Source: Actomonas aquatica (lineage in GTDB: Bacteria; Verrucomicrobiota; Verrucomicrobiia; Opitutales; Opitutaceae). Taken from it: a DNA stretch of 64,000 nucleotides. Location of the stretch: contig NZ_CP139781.1 of assembly GCF_019679435.2 (NCBI RefSeq), positions 558,001 to 622,000 of the forward strand, read 5' to 3'. Both the position numbers and the translations under genes were made by a program. The notes beneath the pieces were generated by a model. The model was given only the letters and a program-made list of their open reading frames with translations, did not search any database and had not been told where the DNA came from. This document shows positions 45,707-54,511 of the stretch, one piece after another (within the stretch, counting starts at the first letter, position 1; each line of letters begins with the position of its first letter).

Positions 45707-46966
45707 ATGCCCCCCATACTTCGCTTCGCCGTCTTTGCGTCCCTGATCGCCAACGCCGCTCTGGGCTTTTTCTGGTGGCAACATAAGTCGCCGCCTTCCG
45801 CGTCCGCCGCCTCGTCGTCTCTCTCCGCTGCGACCAGCGCCAGCGCCACCACCACCGATCCGTCCGAGGCCGCGCAACCGGACACCGCCGTCATCACCGG
45901 TGCAGCCATCGGGCCTTACCTCACCGATGCCGCGCTGTCGGATGTCGATCTGGTGGCCCGGCTCAAAGCCGCCGGGGTGCCGATCGATGTGATTCGCCAG
46001 ATCATCCACGCCCGCGTGCACGCCCGCTTTGTCGACCAATGGCAGGCGCTCGTCGATCTTCGCCAGCAAACGCCCTATTGGATGTCGACCCGAGGCATAC
46101 CCACGGATTTGCGCCGCGCCGTGCAGGCTTTGGTCCGCGACGAACGGGCCGCCCGGGCTGCGTCACTCGGCGAAGACGCCTTTCTGCCGGAAGAGAACAG
46201 CTTTTTCTCCAACACCTCGGCGATGACCTTCCTGTCCGCCGCCAAACGCGCCGAAGTCGGCCAGATCCTCGGTGACTACTCGGATCTGCAAACCGATCTG
46301 ATGATCGAGTCGATGGGCATTTTCACCGCCAGTGATCGCGAAGTCCTGCAATTCCTCCACACCGAGATGCAGCAGGAGCTCGCCGCCCTGCTCACGCCCG
46401 AGGAGTTGGCCGCCTTCCAAATCCAGGCCGGCAACGCCGCGGTGGATCTGCAGGAACGCATCTCCACCTTTCCCGCCACCGAGGCGGAATACCTGCGCCT
46501 GCTCGAACTCTACAACGCGGCGATCGAGCCTCCGCTCGCGATGTTTCGTAGCGCCGGCCTCACTCAGGCGGAGGCACAGCAACGGGAGCAACAATGGCGG
46601 ACACTCGTCGAGCAGTTTGCCGCCGAGTTGCCCGAGGAGCGCGCCGCCTTGTGGACCGACTCGCTCGATCCCCGCTATTCGATGATCGACAGCTTTTCTC
46701 GTCAGCAGGGCCTCGACCGCGACGTGACGCTGCAGTTGGTGCGGCTCAACCGCTCTTTGGAGGAACAACAACGCGCCTTCTTCGCAAACGGCGGCGACAT
46801 GAGTCCCACCCAGCGCGATCTCGAACTCACCGCGATCATCAACCGCATCGAGCAGGACCTCGGCCAGATTCTGCCCAACCCCGAAACCCGCAACGCCTGG
46901 CAGAGCTCCGTCGGCGGTCGCCAACTCCAATTGCTCAAACGCCGCCTGTCCCGTCCCCGCCCATGA
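45707..46966 (+). CDS. Array protein A2: membrane-anchored helical protein of unknown function
   Basis: 419 residues from the ATG at 45707. The anchor MPPILRFAVFASLIANAALG is almost the same as in A1, even at DNA level (54 of 59 bases), while the remaining protein has diverged strongly. Shared blocks are RLKAAGVPIDVIRQIIHARV, HARFVDQWQALV, TPYW, YSDLQ, LTPEELAAFQ and FPATEAEYLRLLELY. It overlaps B2 by ATGA, with CCCCGCCCATGA at the junction. No cysteine pair, zinc site or catalytic triad is visible. It starts 40 bases after B1. Confidence 0.7.
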   Translation: MPPILRFAVFASLIANAALGFFWWQHKSPPSASAASSSLSAATSASATTTDPSEAAQPDTAVITGAAIGPYLTDAALSDVDLVARLKAAGVPIDVIRQIIHARVHARFVDQWQALVDLRQQTPYWMSTRGIPTDLRRAVQALVRDERAARAASLGEDAFLPEENSFFSNTSAMTFLSAAKRAEVGQILGDYSDLQTDLMIESMGIFTASDREVLQFLHTEMQQELAALLTPEELAAFQIQAGNAAVDLQERISTFPATEAEYLRLLELYNAAIEPPLAMFRSAGLTQAEAQQREQQWRTLVEQFAAELPEERAALWTDSLDPRYSMIDSFSRQQGLDRDVTLQLVRLNRSLEEQQRAFFANGGDMSPTQRDLELTAIINRIEQDLGQILPNPETRNAWQSSVGGRQLQLLKRRLSRPRP

Positions 46967-48192
46967 ACCTCCTCGCCATGAATTCCACTTCCTCTCAACG
47001 CGGCGCGATGCGGGTCGCCATCCTCGTGCTCGTCCTTTCGGCCATCGCCAATCTCGGCCTGCTCGCGGCGCTGTTCGTCGCCCCAAACGAGTCACCGGCA
47101 CCACCCGATGCGCACACCTCCGCGGCGACCGCCGATGCGCCCACCCCGACCGCCGCCGAATCGGCAGCCACGCTGCCACCACGCGATCTCTGGGCGGATC
47201 TCGAGTCCGACGACCCGGCCACGTTGACGGACCAACTTCGCGCCGCCGGTTTCGACGAAAAACTGGTTCGGCTGATCGTCTGGTCGCGCATGTCTGCGGC
47301 GGATCACGCCGCGGGGGATGAAATCGACAACGCGCCCTACTGGCGCCGCCGCGCGGTGAGCAACGACATCAATCGCCGCAACCAGATGGAGCGGAATCGC
47401 GGTCAGCGCGGTTCCGAGGTAGCGGCATTCAAAGCCCTTTTTGGCGAAAATCCCTACGGCCTGCTCAGCCCCGACTATCACACCGTCTATGGCTCCCGCA
47501 ATGGGCTCAGCGCCGATGTCAATGACCGCATCAGCAATCTGCGCCAACAGCGCGACGAAGCCCGCGGCTCCCGCAGTGGTCGGCGTTATGTGAATGGTGA
47601 ACCCGACGAAGCCACCCGAGCGCTGTTGGCGCGCGAAGAGGCCGCCAATGAACAGTTTGAGGCTGCCCTGCGCGCCCAGCTGACGCCGGCCGAATTCGAG
47701 ACCTATCTGCGCACGGCCAGTGACACCGCCAACATGCTCCGCAGCCGGGCCGGCGTGCTCGACCTGAACCAAGCCGAGTTTGACGCCATCACGCAGATTT
47801 TTGGTCCTGCGGCGGATTTCCGGTCGGCACTCGACCAACATGCCGCCGCCCTCACGGACGCATTGGGCGAAGACCGTTACGCGGAGTTCGCGCAAAGTGT
47901 GCAGGGCGATTTTCAAATCAACCGCTTTGTCGAGCGGATGGCACTGCCGGCCAGCACGGCCATCGCCCTCCAAGGTATCCGCGACGACATCCTCGACCGC
48001 AGCCGCGCCCTGAACCGGGATCGCACTGCCAGTGCCGCCGAAAAACAGGCCCAGCGCACCGCGCTCGGCACCGAAGCCAGCGACCGCCTCGCCGCCACCC
48101 TCTCACCCGAAGACCTGGAACTCTACCTCGACTACGCCGGGTCCTGGCTGAACGGCCTGCAAGGCCCGCCCTCACGCACTCCCGGTCCGTAG
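46963..48192 (+). CDS. Array protein B2: membrane-anchored helical protein of unknown function
   Basis: 409 residues from the overlapping ATG at 46963 (ATG at 46978 is an alternative). The anchor VAILVLVLSAIANLGLLAALF is followed by DLWADLESDDPATLTDQLRAAGFDEKLVRLIVW, NAPYWRRR, FKALFGENPYG, LTPAEFETYLRTAS, LNQAEFDAI, LGEDRYAEFAQSVQGDFQINRFVERM and LSPEDLELYLDYAGSWLNGL. The same block order occurs in B1 and B3. The LxxPEE(Y/F)xxY-like blocks appear twice, in the middle and at the end, suggesting an internal repeat. The stop is 19 bases before A3. Confidence 0.7.
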   Translation: MNLLAMNSTSSQRGAMRVAILVLVLSAIANLGLLAALFVAPNESPAPPDAHTSAATADAPTPTAAESAATLPPRDLWADLESDDPATLTDQLRAAGFDEKLVRLIVWSRMSAADHAAGDEIDNAPYWRRRAVSNDINRRNQMERNRGQRGSEVAAFKALFGENPYGLLSPDYHTVYGSRNGLSADVNDRISNLRQQRDEARGSRSGRRYVNGEPDEATRALLAREEAANEQFEAALRAQLTPAEFETYLRTASDTANMLRSRAGVLDLNQAEFDAITQIFGPAADFRSALDQHAAALTDALGEDRYAEFAQSVQGDFQINRFVERMALPASTAIALQGIRDDILDRSRALNRDRTASAAEKQAQRTALGTEASDRLAATLSPEDLELYLDYAGSWLNGLQGPPSRTPGP

Positions 48193-48211
48193 GGCTCTCG
48201 ATCCACGCTCC

Positions 48212-49429
48212 ATGCTTCGTCTCCTCCTTGCACTCACCCTCACGAGCAATCTCGTCATCGGTGCCCTCTGGTGGCGGCAACGTGATCCTTCGCCGCGTCC
48301 AACGACCGCTCCCCCCGAAGCCCACGCTCAAGCGGAGCCGATCCGCCCATCGCTGCGTCACGACATTCCGGATACGGAGCTCGCCGCCTACCTCACCGAC
48401 CCGACCCCCTCCGATGCCGACGCCGTCGCCCGCCTGCGCGCGGCCGGAGTGCCCGCCGATGTCATTCGTCTCCTGATTCGCCCACGGGTTCACGCCCGGT
48501 TCATCAGCCGGTGGCAGGCCTTGGTCGAGCGTTCCGCCGCGCTGCCCTACTGGACCCCTTATCGTGGGTTGCCCGACGATCTGCGCCGCGAGGTTTCTCT
48601 ACTCGGCCGGGAGGAGCATGCGGCCTTGGTCGACTTGCTCGGCGACGATGCTTATGCGCCGGAGGAAGGCAGGCACTACCACGAAGCCAAGCTCGACTTT
48701 CTCCCTCCTGCTCAACGGTCCGTGATGAGACAACTGCACGACGACTACGGGGACCTGCGGGCTTCATTGCTGGCGCAGAATGGGGGCATCTTCACTTCAA
48801 CCGATCGCGAGGTGCTCAACTACCTCGATCGAGAGCAGGACAATGAGATCCGCGCCGTGCTCAGTCCGGCAGATTACGAGGAATACCAACGCCGGTTTTC
48901 GCCGTCCGCTTCGGCGGTGCAACGCCAGCTGCAGCACTTCGACGCCACCGCCGCCGAATACGCTTCGCTCTTGGAACTCTACGAGGACTCCCCACTCGCG
49001 GAATCTGTGCCGTCTTCTCCTCTCGCCATGAGCGACTCGGGAAACCGCGCTCGGTCTCAGGCGTGGAAAGAGCTCCTGGCCCGATTCGCCGCCACCCTGC
49101 CGCCCGACCGCGCCGCCGACCTTACCGACGCCCTCGATCGAAATTTCCTCCAATACAATCGTTTCGTCCAAGAATTTGGTCTGGGCTCCGACACCACTCG
49201 CGGCCTGCTGCGGCTGGACCGCTCATTTAGGTCCCAGGAATTGCAGGTGCGCTCCGACCCGCACCTCACCGTCGAGCAACGCAACACCGCGCTGACTGCC
49301 CTGCTGACGCAAGCCGACCAACAGCTCGCGGCGCTACTGCCGCCCGATGCACTCGCCGCTCTGCCGTCCAGCTCGCTGGGCCGGCATCTGACCTTCATCC
49401 GCCAACGGTTGGCCCAACCCCGCCCATGA
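48212..49429 (+). CDS. Array protein A3: membrane-anchored helical protein of unknown function
   Basis: 405 residues. A short anchor, MLRLLLALTLTSNLVIGALWW, is followed by YLTDPTPSDADAVARLRAAG, HARFISRWQALV, LPYW, YGDLRASLL, LSPADYEEYQRRFS and FDATAAEYASLLELYED. It is closer in its ending (SLGRHLTFIRQRLAQPRP) to A2 (VGGRQLQLLKRRLSRPRP) than to A1. The stop overlaps the B3 start at CCCCGCCCATGA. The function is unknown; being part of the third pair, it indicates repeated duplication of the pair as a unit. Confidence 0.7.
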   Translation: MLRLLLALTLTSNLVIGALWWRQRDPSPRPTTAPPEAHAQAEPIRPSLRHDIPDTELAAYLTDPTPSDADAVARLRAAGVPADVIRLLIRPRVHARFISRWQALVERSAALPYWTPYRGLPDDLRREVSLLGREEHAALVDLLGDDAYAPEEGRHYHEAKLDFLPPAQRSVMRQLHDDYGDLRASLLAQNGGIFTSTDREVLNYLDREQDNEIRAVLSPADYEEYQRRFSPSASAVQRQLQHFDATAAEYASLLELYEDSPLAESVPSSPLAMSDSGNRARSQAWKELLARFAATLPPDRAADLTDALDRNFLQYNRFVQEFGLGSDTTRGLLRLDRSFRSQELQVRSDPHLTVEQRNTALTALLTQADQQLAALLPPDALAALPSSSLGRHLTFIRQRLAQPRP

Positions 49430-50628
49430 GGCCAACGGCTCCCTCTCCTTCAACCAGACGGCGCTCGCTCGGGCTGCTCGCCATCGCCGCATCTGTCGTG
49501 CTCAACGTCGTGCTTTTGGCCACGATGCGGCCCGCCGCGGACGCCTCCACTACCCCATCTCCATCCCCTTCGGCAAACCCCGTGGTGGCGACCGGACACA
49601 CCGCGGACGCTCCGGATCTTTGGTCGCGTCTTGTCGATGTGGATCCAGCCGAATTTGCCGCTCGTTTGCGTGCCGCTGGTTTCGACGAAGCCACCGTGAA
49701 AGCGATCGTGTGGGAGTGCATCCGCGCGCCTTCGTTGTTTGAGTCCGAGGAGGTCCGCCAGGCACCTTATTGGCGGCGCATGGCTATGATCACCGATTTA
49801 GGTCAACGGCAATCTCTGGCGCGGCGTCGCGGCGAGGTTACGGCCGACGTTGCGACATACCGCGAGCTGTTCGGCGAGGATCCGCAGACCCTTCAATTTG
49901 AGCCCAATGCGCTATCGGTTCGTCGTGCCATGCGCCGCACCCCTGAGCATGTGGCCGCCGTCGTGCGCGAACTGCGCGATACGCTGAGGAAGGAGACGCC
50001 GCGCGATCAAAGCACACGCATAATCAACGGCCAACCCGACGCGGCCACGGTCGCGAATCGCGCCCAACGCGAACAGGCCGAATCCAACTTCGAGGCCGGC
50101 CTGCGGGAACGATTCACTGAAACCGAATACGCGGCCTACCTCCTCTACGAGAGCCGGGCCGCCTTCTTCCTGCGCAACAACCTCGATGGATTGCTCCTAA
50201 CCCAGCAGGAATTCGACACCATCGTCACGATCATGGCGGACAGTCGATCCTTCAGCCGCGACTTGGCGAACTACACTGAGCCGCTCACCGCCGCCCTGGG
50301 CGAACAACGTTACGCCGAACTCGCCCAAGCGACCTTCGGCAACGACCGGGCCAACCTCATCGTCTCCCGTCTCGACCTCCCGTTCACCACCGCCATCACG
50401 CTCCAATCGATCCAGGACGACATCAGCGCCCGCGAACGCACGCTCACTCGCGACCGGAGCCTCTCAAGCGATGCCAAAACCGCGCAGCAGGCCGCCCTTG
50501 CCGTAGAGGCTCGCACCCGCCTCGCTGCCGCCCTGTCCACTGAAGGCTACGAACTGTATCTCGCCTACGCCGCGAGCTGGATGAACAGCCTCCTGCAAGC
50601 CGAAGCGGGGCTCCAGCCCGGAGGATAG
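49426..50628 (+). CDS. Array protein B3: membrane-anchored helical protein of unknown function
   Basis: 400 residues. The anchor LGLLAIAASVVLNVVLLATM is followed by DLWSRLVDVDPAEFAARLRAAGFDEATVKAIVW, QAPYWRRM, YRELFGEDPQ, FTETEYAAYLLYES, LTQQEFDTI, LGEQRYAELAQATFGNDRANLIVSRLDL and LSTEGYELYLAYAASWMNSL. It is more similar to B2 than to B1. It is the last gene of the array. After it, a 119-base gap carries the second copy of the upstream motif and then the hydrolase gene. Confidence 0.7.
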   Translation: MRPTAPSPSTRRRSLGLLAIAASVVLNVVLLATMRPAADASTTPSPSPSANPVVATGHTADAPDLWSRLVDVDPAEFAARLRAAGFDEATVKAIVWECIRAPSLFESEEVRQAPYWRRMAMITDLGQRQSLARRRGEVTADVATYRELFGEDPQTLQFEPNALSVRRAMRRTPEHVAAVVRELRDTLRKETPRDQSTRIINGQPDAATVANRAQREQAESNFEAGLRERFTETEYAAYLLYESRAAFFLRNNLDGLLLTQQEFDTIVTIMADSRSFSRDLANYTEPLTAALGEQRYAELAQATFGNDRANLIVSRLDLPFTTAITLQSIQDDISARERTLTRDRSLSSDAKTAQQAALAVEARTRLAAALSTEGYELYLAYAASWMNSLLQAEAGLQPGG

Positions 50629-50641
50629 GTTTCTGCCCGAT

Positions 50642-50663
50642 TCCTACAATCCCGGCACAAGTT
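50642..50663 (+). promoter_or_regulatory. Second copy of the TCCTASAATCCCGGCA motif
   Basis: TCCTACAATCCCGGCACAAG matches the 42945 motif at 15 of its first 16 positions. It lies 85 bases before the hydrolase ATG in a 119-base gap. This suggests that the hydrolase gene and the array share a regulator or promoter class. Confidence 0.4.
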
Positions 50664-50747
50664 ATCTGAACCCATGCAGTTCCTGCGGGTCCCACCTGCT
50701 ACTCTCTGCCGTTCCGCGCCGTTTTCTCCCTTTCCTGTCTGCTCATC

Positions 50748-51977
50748 ATGCCCCGTGTTCGTCGCTTTCTGGCCGTTTTGCTGGCTCTCGTCCTCGCGCC
50801 GATGGCGACCCGGGCCGAGCGCATCAACTGGACGCCCGTTGGGGCCGAGGCGGCAGTCGCCATTGAGCTGCAAGCCGCCCCTGCGCCTACGTCTCTGGAG
50901 GCGCCGACCTCCCTCGCGCTCTACCTGACGGGCCTGCCGTTTGACCGCGTGGGCACCGTCAATGACGCGACCCTCATCGCCGATCTCGCTCGCGACGGTC
51001 ATCGCGTCGCCGTCGCCGATTTCTCCGCCCTCGCATCGAGCTATCACTCCATCGCCGACTTTGTCCCCACCCTCGTTGCGCTGCGCGCCGACCTGCAATC
51101 CAAGCAACTCGACTTCGGCCCGAGCGTTGATCTCAACCGCGTGTTTCTGGTTCCGGCTGGCTGTCGCTTGCTCACCGACGTTGCCTTCTACGCGGCCCCG
51201 GGCCGCACCCTCGCGCTCGATCTCATCTATCCGGCCGAACCGGCTGTGCCGGTCGGCACGGTCCTCGAGTTTTCCTGCGACAACGCCAATCGCATGGGCA
51301 ACTTCTCCCTCAATTTCTGCACCGATACACTCATGCCGGTCGCCGCTTTGGCCGGCCACGCGGCGGCCATGGCCGACCATCCGGTCGACGCGCCCTACAA
51401 GGGGCTCGATGCCATGCCCGAGAGCGGCTACCGCGCCGCCGCCGCCGTCCAAGTGCTGCGCGCCGCCACGGTCGAGCGCCAGCTTCCGCTCAACGATCGC
51501 ATAGTCTCCGCCGGCTTTTCCCGGGGTAGCGGCATGGCCCTGTTCCTCGCTACGACCGGGCACCTCGGCACCTTCGTCGATCATGGCATCGCCCACGGTC
51601 CCTCGGCCGACGTGCAGGGCGGTATCATCATGTCGGGCCGCTTCACCTACCTCGATCTCCTGACCGACGATCCCATGATCCCGCGATACGAAAAAGCCTG
51701 GGGCCCGATCGAGTCCGCGGTCCGCATCTGGCGCGGAGCCGGGGCGCTCGACTACCTCGACCCGGAAAACCCGCCTCCCCCGCTGTTCCTCACAATCACC
51801 CCAAACGAGTCGCCGCACGCCCTGCATCAAATGACGGTGCTGCAAAAAAAGCTGAAACAACAGCGCGTGCCCTTCGTCTTCGTTCCTGAGCCCGCCCCGC
51901 GCGGACACAAGATGCCGGTCGACGCCGATGTCACCAAATCCCTGATACAGTATCTGCGCGCACGACTCACCCGCTGA
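50748..51977 (+). CDS. Secreted alpha/beta-hydrolase-like protein
   Basis: 409 residues. A signal peptide (about 1-23, ending ATRA) is followed by an alpha/beta hydrolase-like domain. The nucleophile elbow is seen as VSAGFSRGSGMALFLA (G-F-S-R-G), and a late His is in APRGHKMP, a plausible member of the triad. FLTITPNESPHALHQMTVLQKKLKQQ resembles the acid-bearing strand, where FLTITPNES lacks a clear Asp. Likely an exported esterase or peptidase-like enzyme; the substrate is unknown. It follows the A-B array and shares its upstream motif. Confidence 0.65.
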   Translation: MPRVRRFLAVLLALVLAPMATRAERINWTPVGAEAAVAIELQAAPAPTSLEAPTSLALYLTGLPFDRVGTVNDATLIADLARDGHRVAVADFSALASSYHSIADFVPTLVALRADLQSKQLDFGPSVDLNRVFLVPAGCRLLTDVAFYAAPGRTLALDLIYPAEPAVPVGTVLEFSCDNANRMGNFSLNFCTDTLMPVAALAGHAAAMADHPVDAPYKGLDAMPESGYRAAAAVQVLRAATVERQLPLNDRIVSAGFSRGSGMALFLATTGHLGTFVDHGIAHGPSADVQGGIIMSGRFTYLDLLTDDPMIPRYEKAWGPIESAVRIWRGAGALDYLDPENPPPPLFLTITPNESPHALHQMTVLQKKLKQQRVPFVFVPEPAPRGHKMPVDADVTKSLIQYLRARLTR

Positions 51978-52025
51978 CCGCATCGGCTTCGCCTCCCCTC
52001 GCCCCTTCCCCCTCCCCTCACTTTT

Positions 52026-54401
52026 ATGCCCCTCCGCCCCGCGACTCTCGTGTCCGGTCTGCTTGCCTCGGCCTCTTTGCTGCTTGCCCAGGACATTGCA
52101 CTGCCCGAACTCAAACTCCCCTCCATCGGCGCCGCGCCGGCCGTTTCGAGCGACCGCTTCGTCGATCTTTTCCGCCCTGCGCAGACCGATCTGGCCACTC
52201 TTTCGCCCGATGGCCGCCACCTCGCCTACACGGTTCGGGAAGGCAGCAACATCTTTGTGCTCGTGGTGGCAACCGAGCGCCTCGATCAGGCCCTCGCCAA
52301 GGTTCTGGTGGTCGATGACGCCACCGCCACGCCCCGCTTTGCGCGCAACGACGAGAACGTGCCCGCTCGCATCAACTGGATGCGCTGGGTCGACAACGAA
52401 CGGGTCGTGGTGGAAACCAATAGTCAGACCGCCGTCGATGCCCGTGGTAGCGTTCCCGGCGTCATTCTCACCTTCAAGGCCGATGGCTCCGATGCGCGTG
52501 TCGTGCTCACCTCGCGCGACGTCCCCGAGCTGTTGACCGACGGCACCACCAGCCCGGATTTTTCCGCCGCGCGCGATCGCAGCATGCTGACGGCCACGGT
52601 CGATGATCCCTACTACAACGAAGGCGGCACCGCCGCCGCGCGGGCCGCCGCACGCGAGGAGGAACCCACGATCGACGGTGGCTTGTTCTCCACCAGCGAC
52701 AGTGACCGTTTCATTCTCTCGCTCGGGCAGGACTCCGATGTGTTCGACCCCGAAACCGGCTTCGGCACCGCCTGGCACAGCCCGTCCATCTTCGACCTCA
52801 ATCGCGTCGATCCCGGCCACGTGCTCGTGCGCACCGCGAGCGGTCGGCGTCACGCGCTCTTCGACCTCGATCCAGTCACCAGCAAGGTCGAATCCATTGC
52901 CTCCTACCCGGTCGACGAGGATCGACTGCAATTGCTCGATCAACAGGGCGTGCCTCGCATCAGTGCGCCCGCCACCACCAACTTCGCGTTTCCTCACCGA
53001 CTCGCGGTCGATCGCGGCGCGGGCTTCCGCGATGATTCGCTGGCCGTCATGGCCGGCCTGCCGGCGGGGGCCTTCGACAGCACCCCGGTCACCTTTTTCA
53101 CCGAGCGTGCGATCCCGATCGGTTTCGCTGAAAACCCGGCTCTGCTCTATTACGCGTCGAACGTCGGTCGCGACGTCTTTGGCATCTATGCCCTCGATCT
53201 GGATACGGGCGCGCCCACCGACTTCGCCATTGAGCATCCCTCGCTCGATCTCATCCCGCGTCCACTCGATGCGTTTCTCCCGCCCGGCACTCTGGTGTTT
53301 GATCGTTACACCCGCGCCCTCAAGGGCGTGCGGATCAGCGATCAACGCCGCAGCACCCTGTGGCTCGATCCGATTCTGCAGGCGAGCCAGAGTGCGCTCG
53401 AGCGGGTGCTGCCCGGTCGCAATGTCGAAATCGTCGAATGGGATCAGGCCGGTCGCACCTTGTTGGTGTTTGCCAACTCCGTCGCCGGTCCCGGCCGCTT
53501 CTACCTCTTTGATCGCACGAGTGGAAAACTCTCCGAGTTCGCCCAACGCGCACCTTGGCTGAACTCCCTCGCCAGCAACCGTGTCATCGCGTTCACGGTC
53601 ACTGCCGACGGCCATGATATCGAGTGCCAGCTCACCCTGCCGCAGGATCCGCGGGTCATGCCGGCGCCGCTGATTGTGGTCTGCCCATCGCAGCCGTGGG
53701 AACGGGTGCAGCCAGACTTTCAACCCGAGATTCAGGCCCTCGCCCGGATGGGTTTTGGTGTCGTGCAACTCTCGGCGCGCGGCGCCTGGGGCCACGGCAT
53801 CAAGGCGCGCGAGGCGATTCATGAAGGTTATGACGCCGCCCAAATCAACGATCTGCTCGCGGTGATCGATCAGGTCGGCCAGTCGTTCAATCTGAACATC
53901 AAGCGGGTCGGCCTCGTGGGTTCCGGTTGGGGCGGCTACGTCGCCCTGCGCGCCGCGGCCCTGCATCCGGATCGCTTCCGTTGCACGGTCACGCTCGAAC
54001 CGCCGATCGACCTGAAAGCCTGGCTGCGCCGCGAGGACTGGGAATCCCGTGATCCCGGCACCCAACTCGTGCGCTCCTACTACGGGCCCCAAGAGCTGCT
54101 CGATGCCAAACAGCTGGAGCAGGACGCCAAGGAACTTTCCGTGCCGAGTCTTATCTTTGCCTTCCCGGGCGCCGACGAAGCCACCTGGCGTCGCTCCACC
54201 TACAGTGCCGCCAAAAATTTCGCCCGTTCGATCCGCGACACCAGCCCGGAGTCGGAGTTCATGGATCTCTCCGAAGACTTCGCGAACGGTCTTCCGCTGG
54301 CCCGATCCACGACCTACGCGCGCATCGAGGATTTCATCAACACCCACGTCTACAACTTCGGCGTCGATATCGGTGAATCGGTCGAGGTGAAGGAACCTTG
54401 A
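52026..54401 (+). CDS. Secreted S9-type prolyl oligopeptidase homologue lacking the nucleophile Ser
   Basis: 791 residues with a signal peptide (about 1-21, ending LLLAQ). The N-terminal beta-propeller (about 40-540) has the S9 pattern TLSPDGRHLAYTVREG. The C-terminal alpha/beta-hydrolase domain has RGAWGHGIKAREAIHEGYDAAQINDLLAVID. The nucleophile elbow, GxSxGGY in active enzymes, here reads G632-S633-G634-W635-G636-G-Y, so the Ser position is Gly. The usual late His motif (EGHG) is also absent; SEDFANG stands there. It is probably a catalytically dead homologue that binds peptides or partners. It follows the hydrolase gene by 48 bases. Confidence 0.8.
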   Translation: MPLRPATLVSGLLASASLLLAQDIALPELKLPSIGAAPAVSSDRFVDLFRPAQTDLATLSPDGRHLAYTVREGSNIFVLVVATERLDQALAKVLVVDDATATPRFARNDENVPARINWMRWVDNERVVVETNSQTAVDARGSVPGVILTFKADGSDARVVLTSRDVPELLTDGTTSPDFSAARDRSMLTATVDDPYYNEGGTAAARAAAREEEPTIDGGLFSTSDSDRFILSLGQDSDVFDPETGFGTAWHSPSIFDLNRVDPGHVLVRTASGRRHALFDLDPVTSKVESIASYPVDEDRLQLLDQQGVPRISAPATTNFAFPHRLAVDRGAGFRDDSLAVMAGLPAGAFDSTPVTFFTERAIPIGFAENPALLYYASNVGRDVFGIYALDLDTGAPTDFAIEHPSLDLIPRPLDAFLPPGTLVFDRYTRALKGVRISDQRRSTLWLDPILQASQSALERVLPGRNVEIVEWDQAGRTLLVFANSVAGPGRFYLFDRTSGKLSEFAQRAPWLNSLASNRVIAFTVTADGHDIECQLTLPQDPRVMPAPLIVVCPSQPWERVQPDFQPEIQALARMGFGVVQLSARGAWGHGIKAREAIHEGYDAAQINDLLAVIDQVGQSFNLNIKRVGLVGSGWGGYVALRAAALHPDRFRCTVTLEPPIDLKAWLRREDWESRDPGTQLVRSYYGPQELLDAKQLEQDAKELSVPSLIFAFPGADEATWRRSTYSAAKNFARSIRDTSPESEFMDLSEDFANGLPLARSTTYARIEDFINTHVYNFGVDIGESVEVKEP

Positions 54402-54408
54402 ATTGATT

Positions 54409-54494
54409 CACTGAGTCGCCCACGGAGCACACTGAATACACAGAAGGACTGCCGCTGTATCTGAAAATTCCGTATGCTCCGTGTGTTCAGTGGG
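54409..54494. repeat. Intergenic inverted repeat CACTGA...CACGGAGCA
   Basis: The left arm 54409-54429 (CACTGAGTCGCCCACGGAGCA) has an inverted counterpart at 54475-54494. They share CACTGA and CACGGAGCA with a small length difference between. It lies between the S9-like and TIM-barrel genes and has no coding content. Confidence 0.5.
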
Positions 54495-54511
54495 CCCCAA
54501 ATAAACCCCTC

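Noticed and set aside
43136..50628. Array genes as parts of a phage, toxin-antitoxin or CRISPR-like locus
   Set aside because: All six have membrane anchors and no nuclease, toxin or repeat-spacer pattern; no mobile gene is adjacent.
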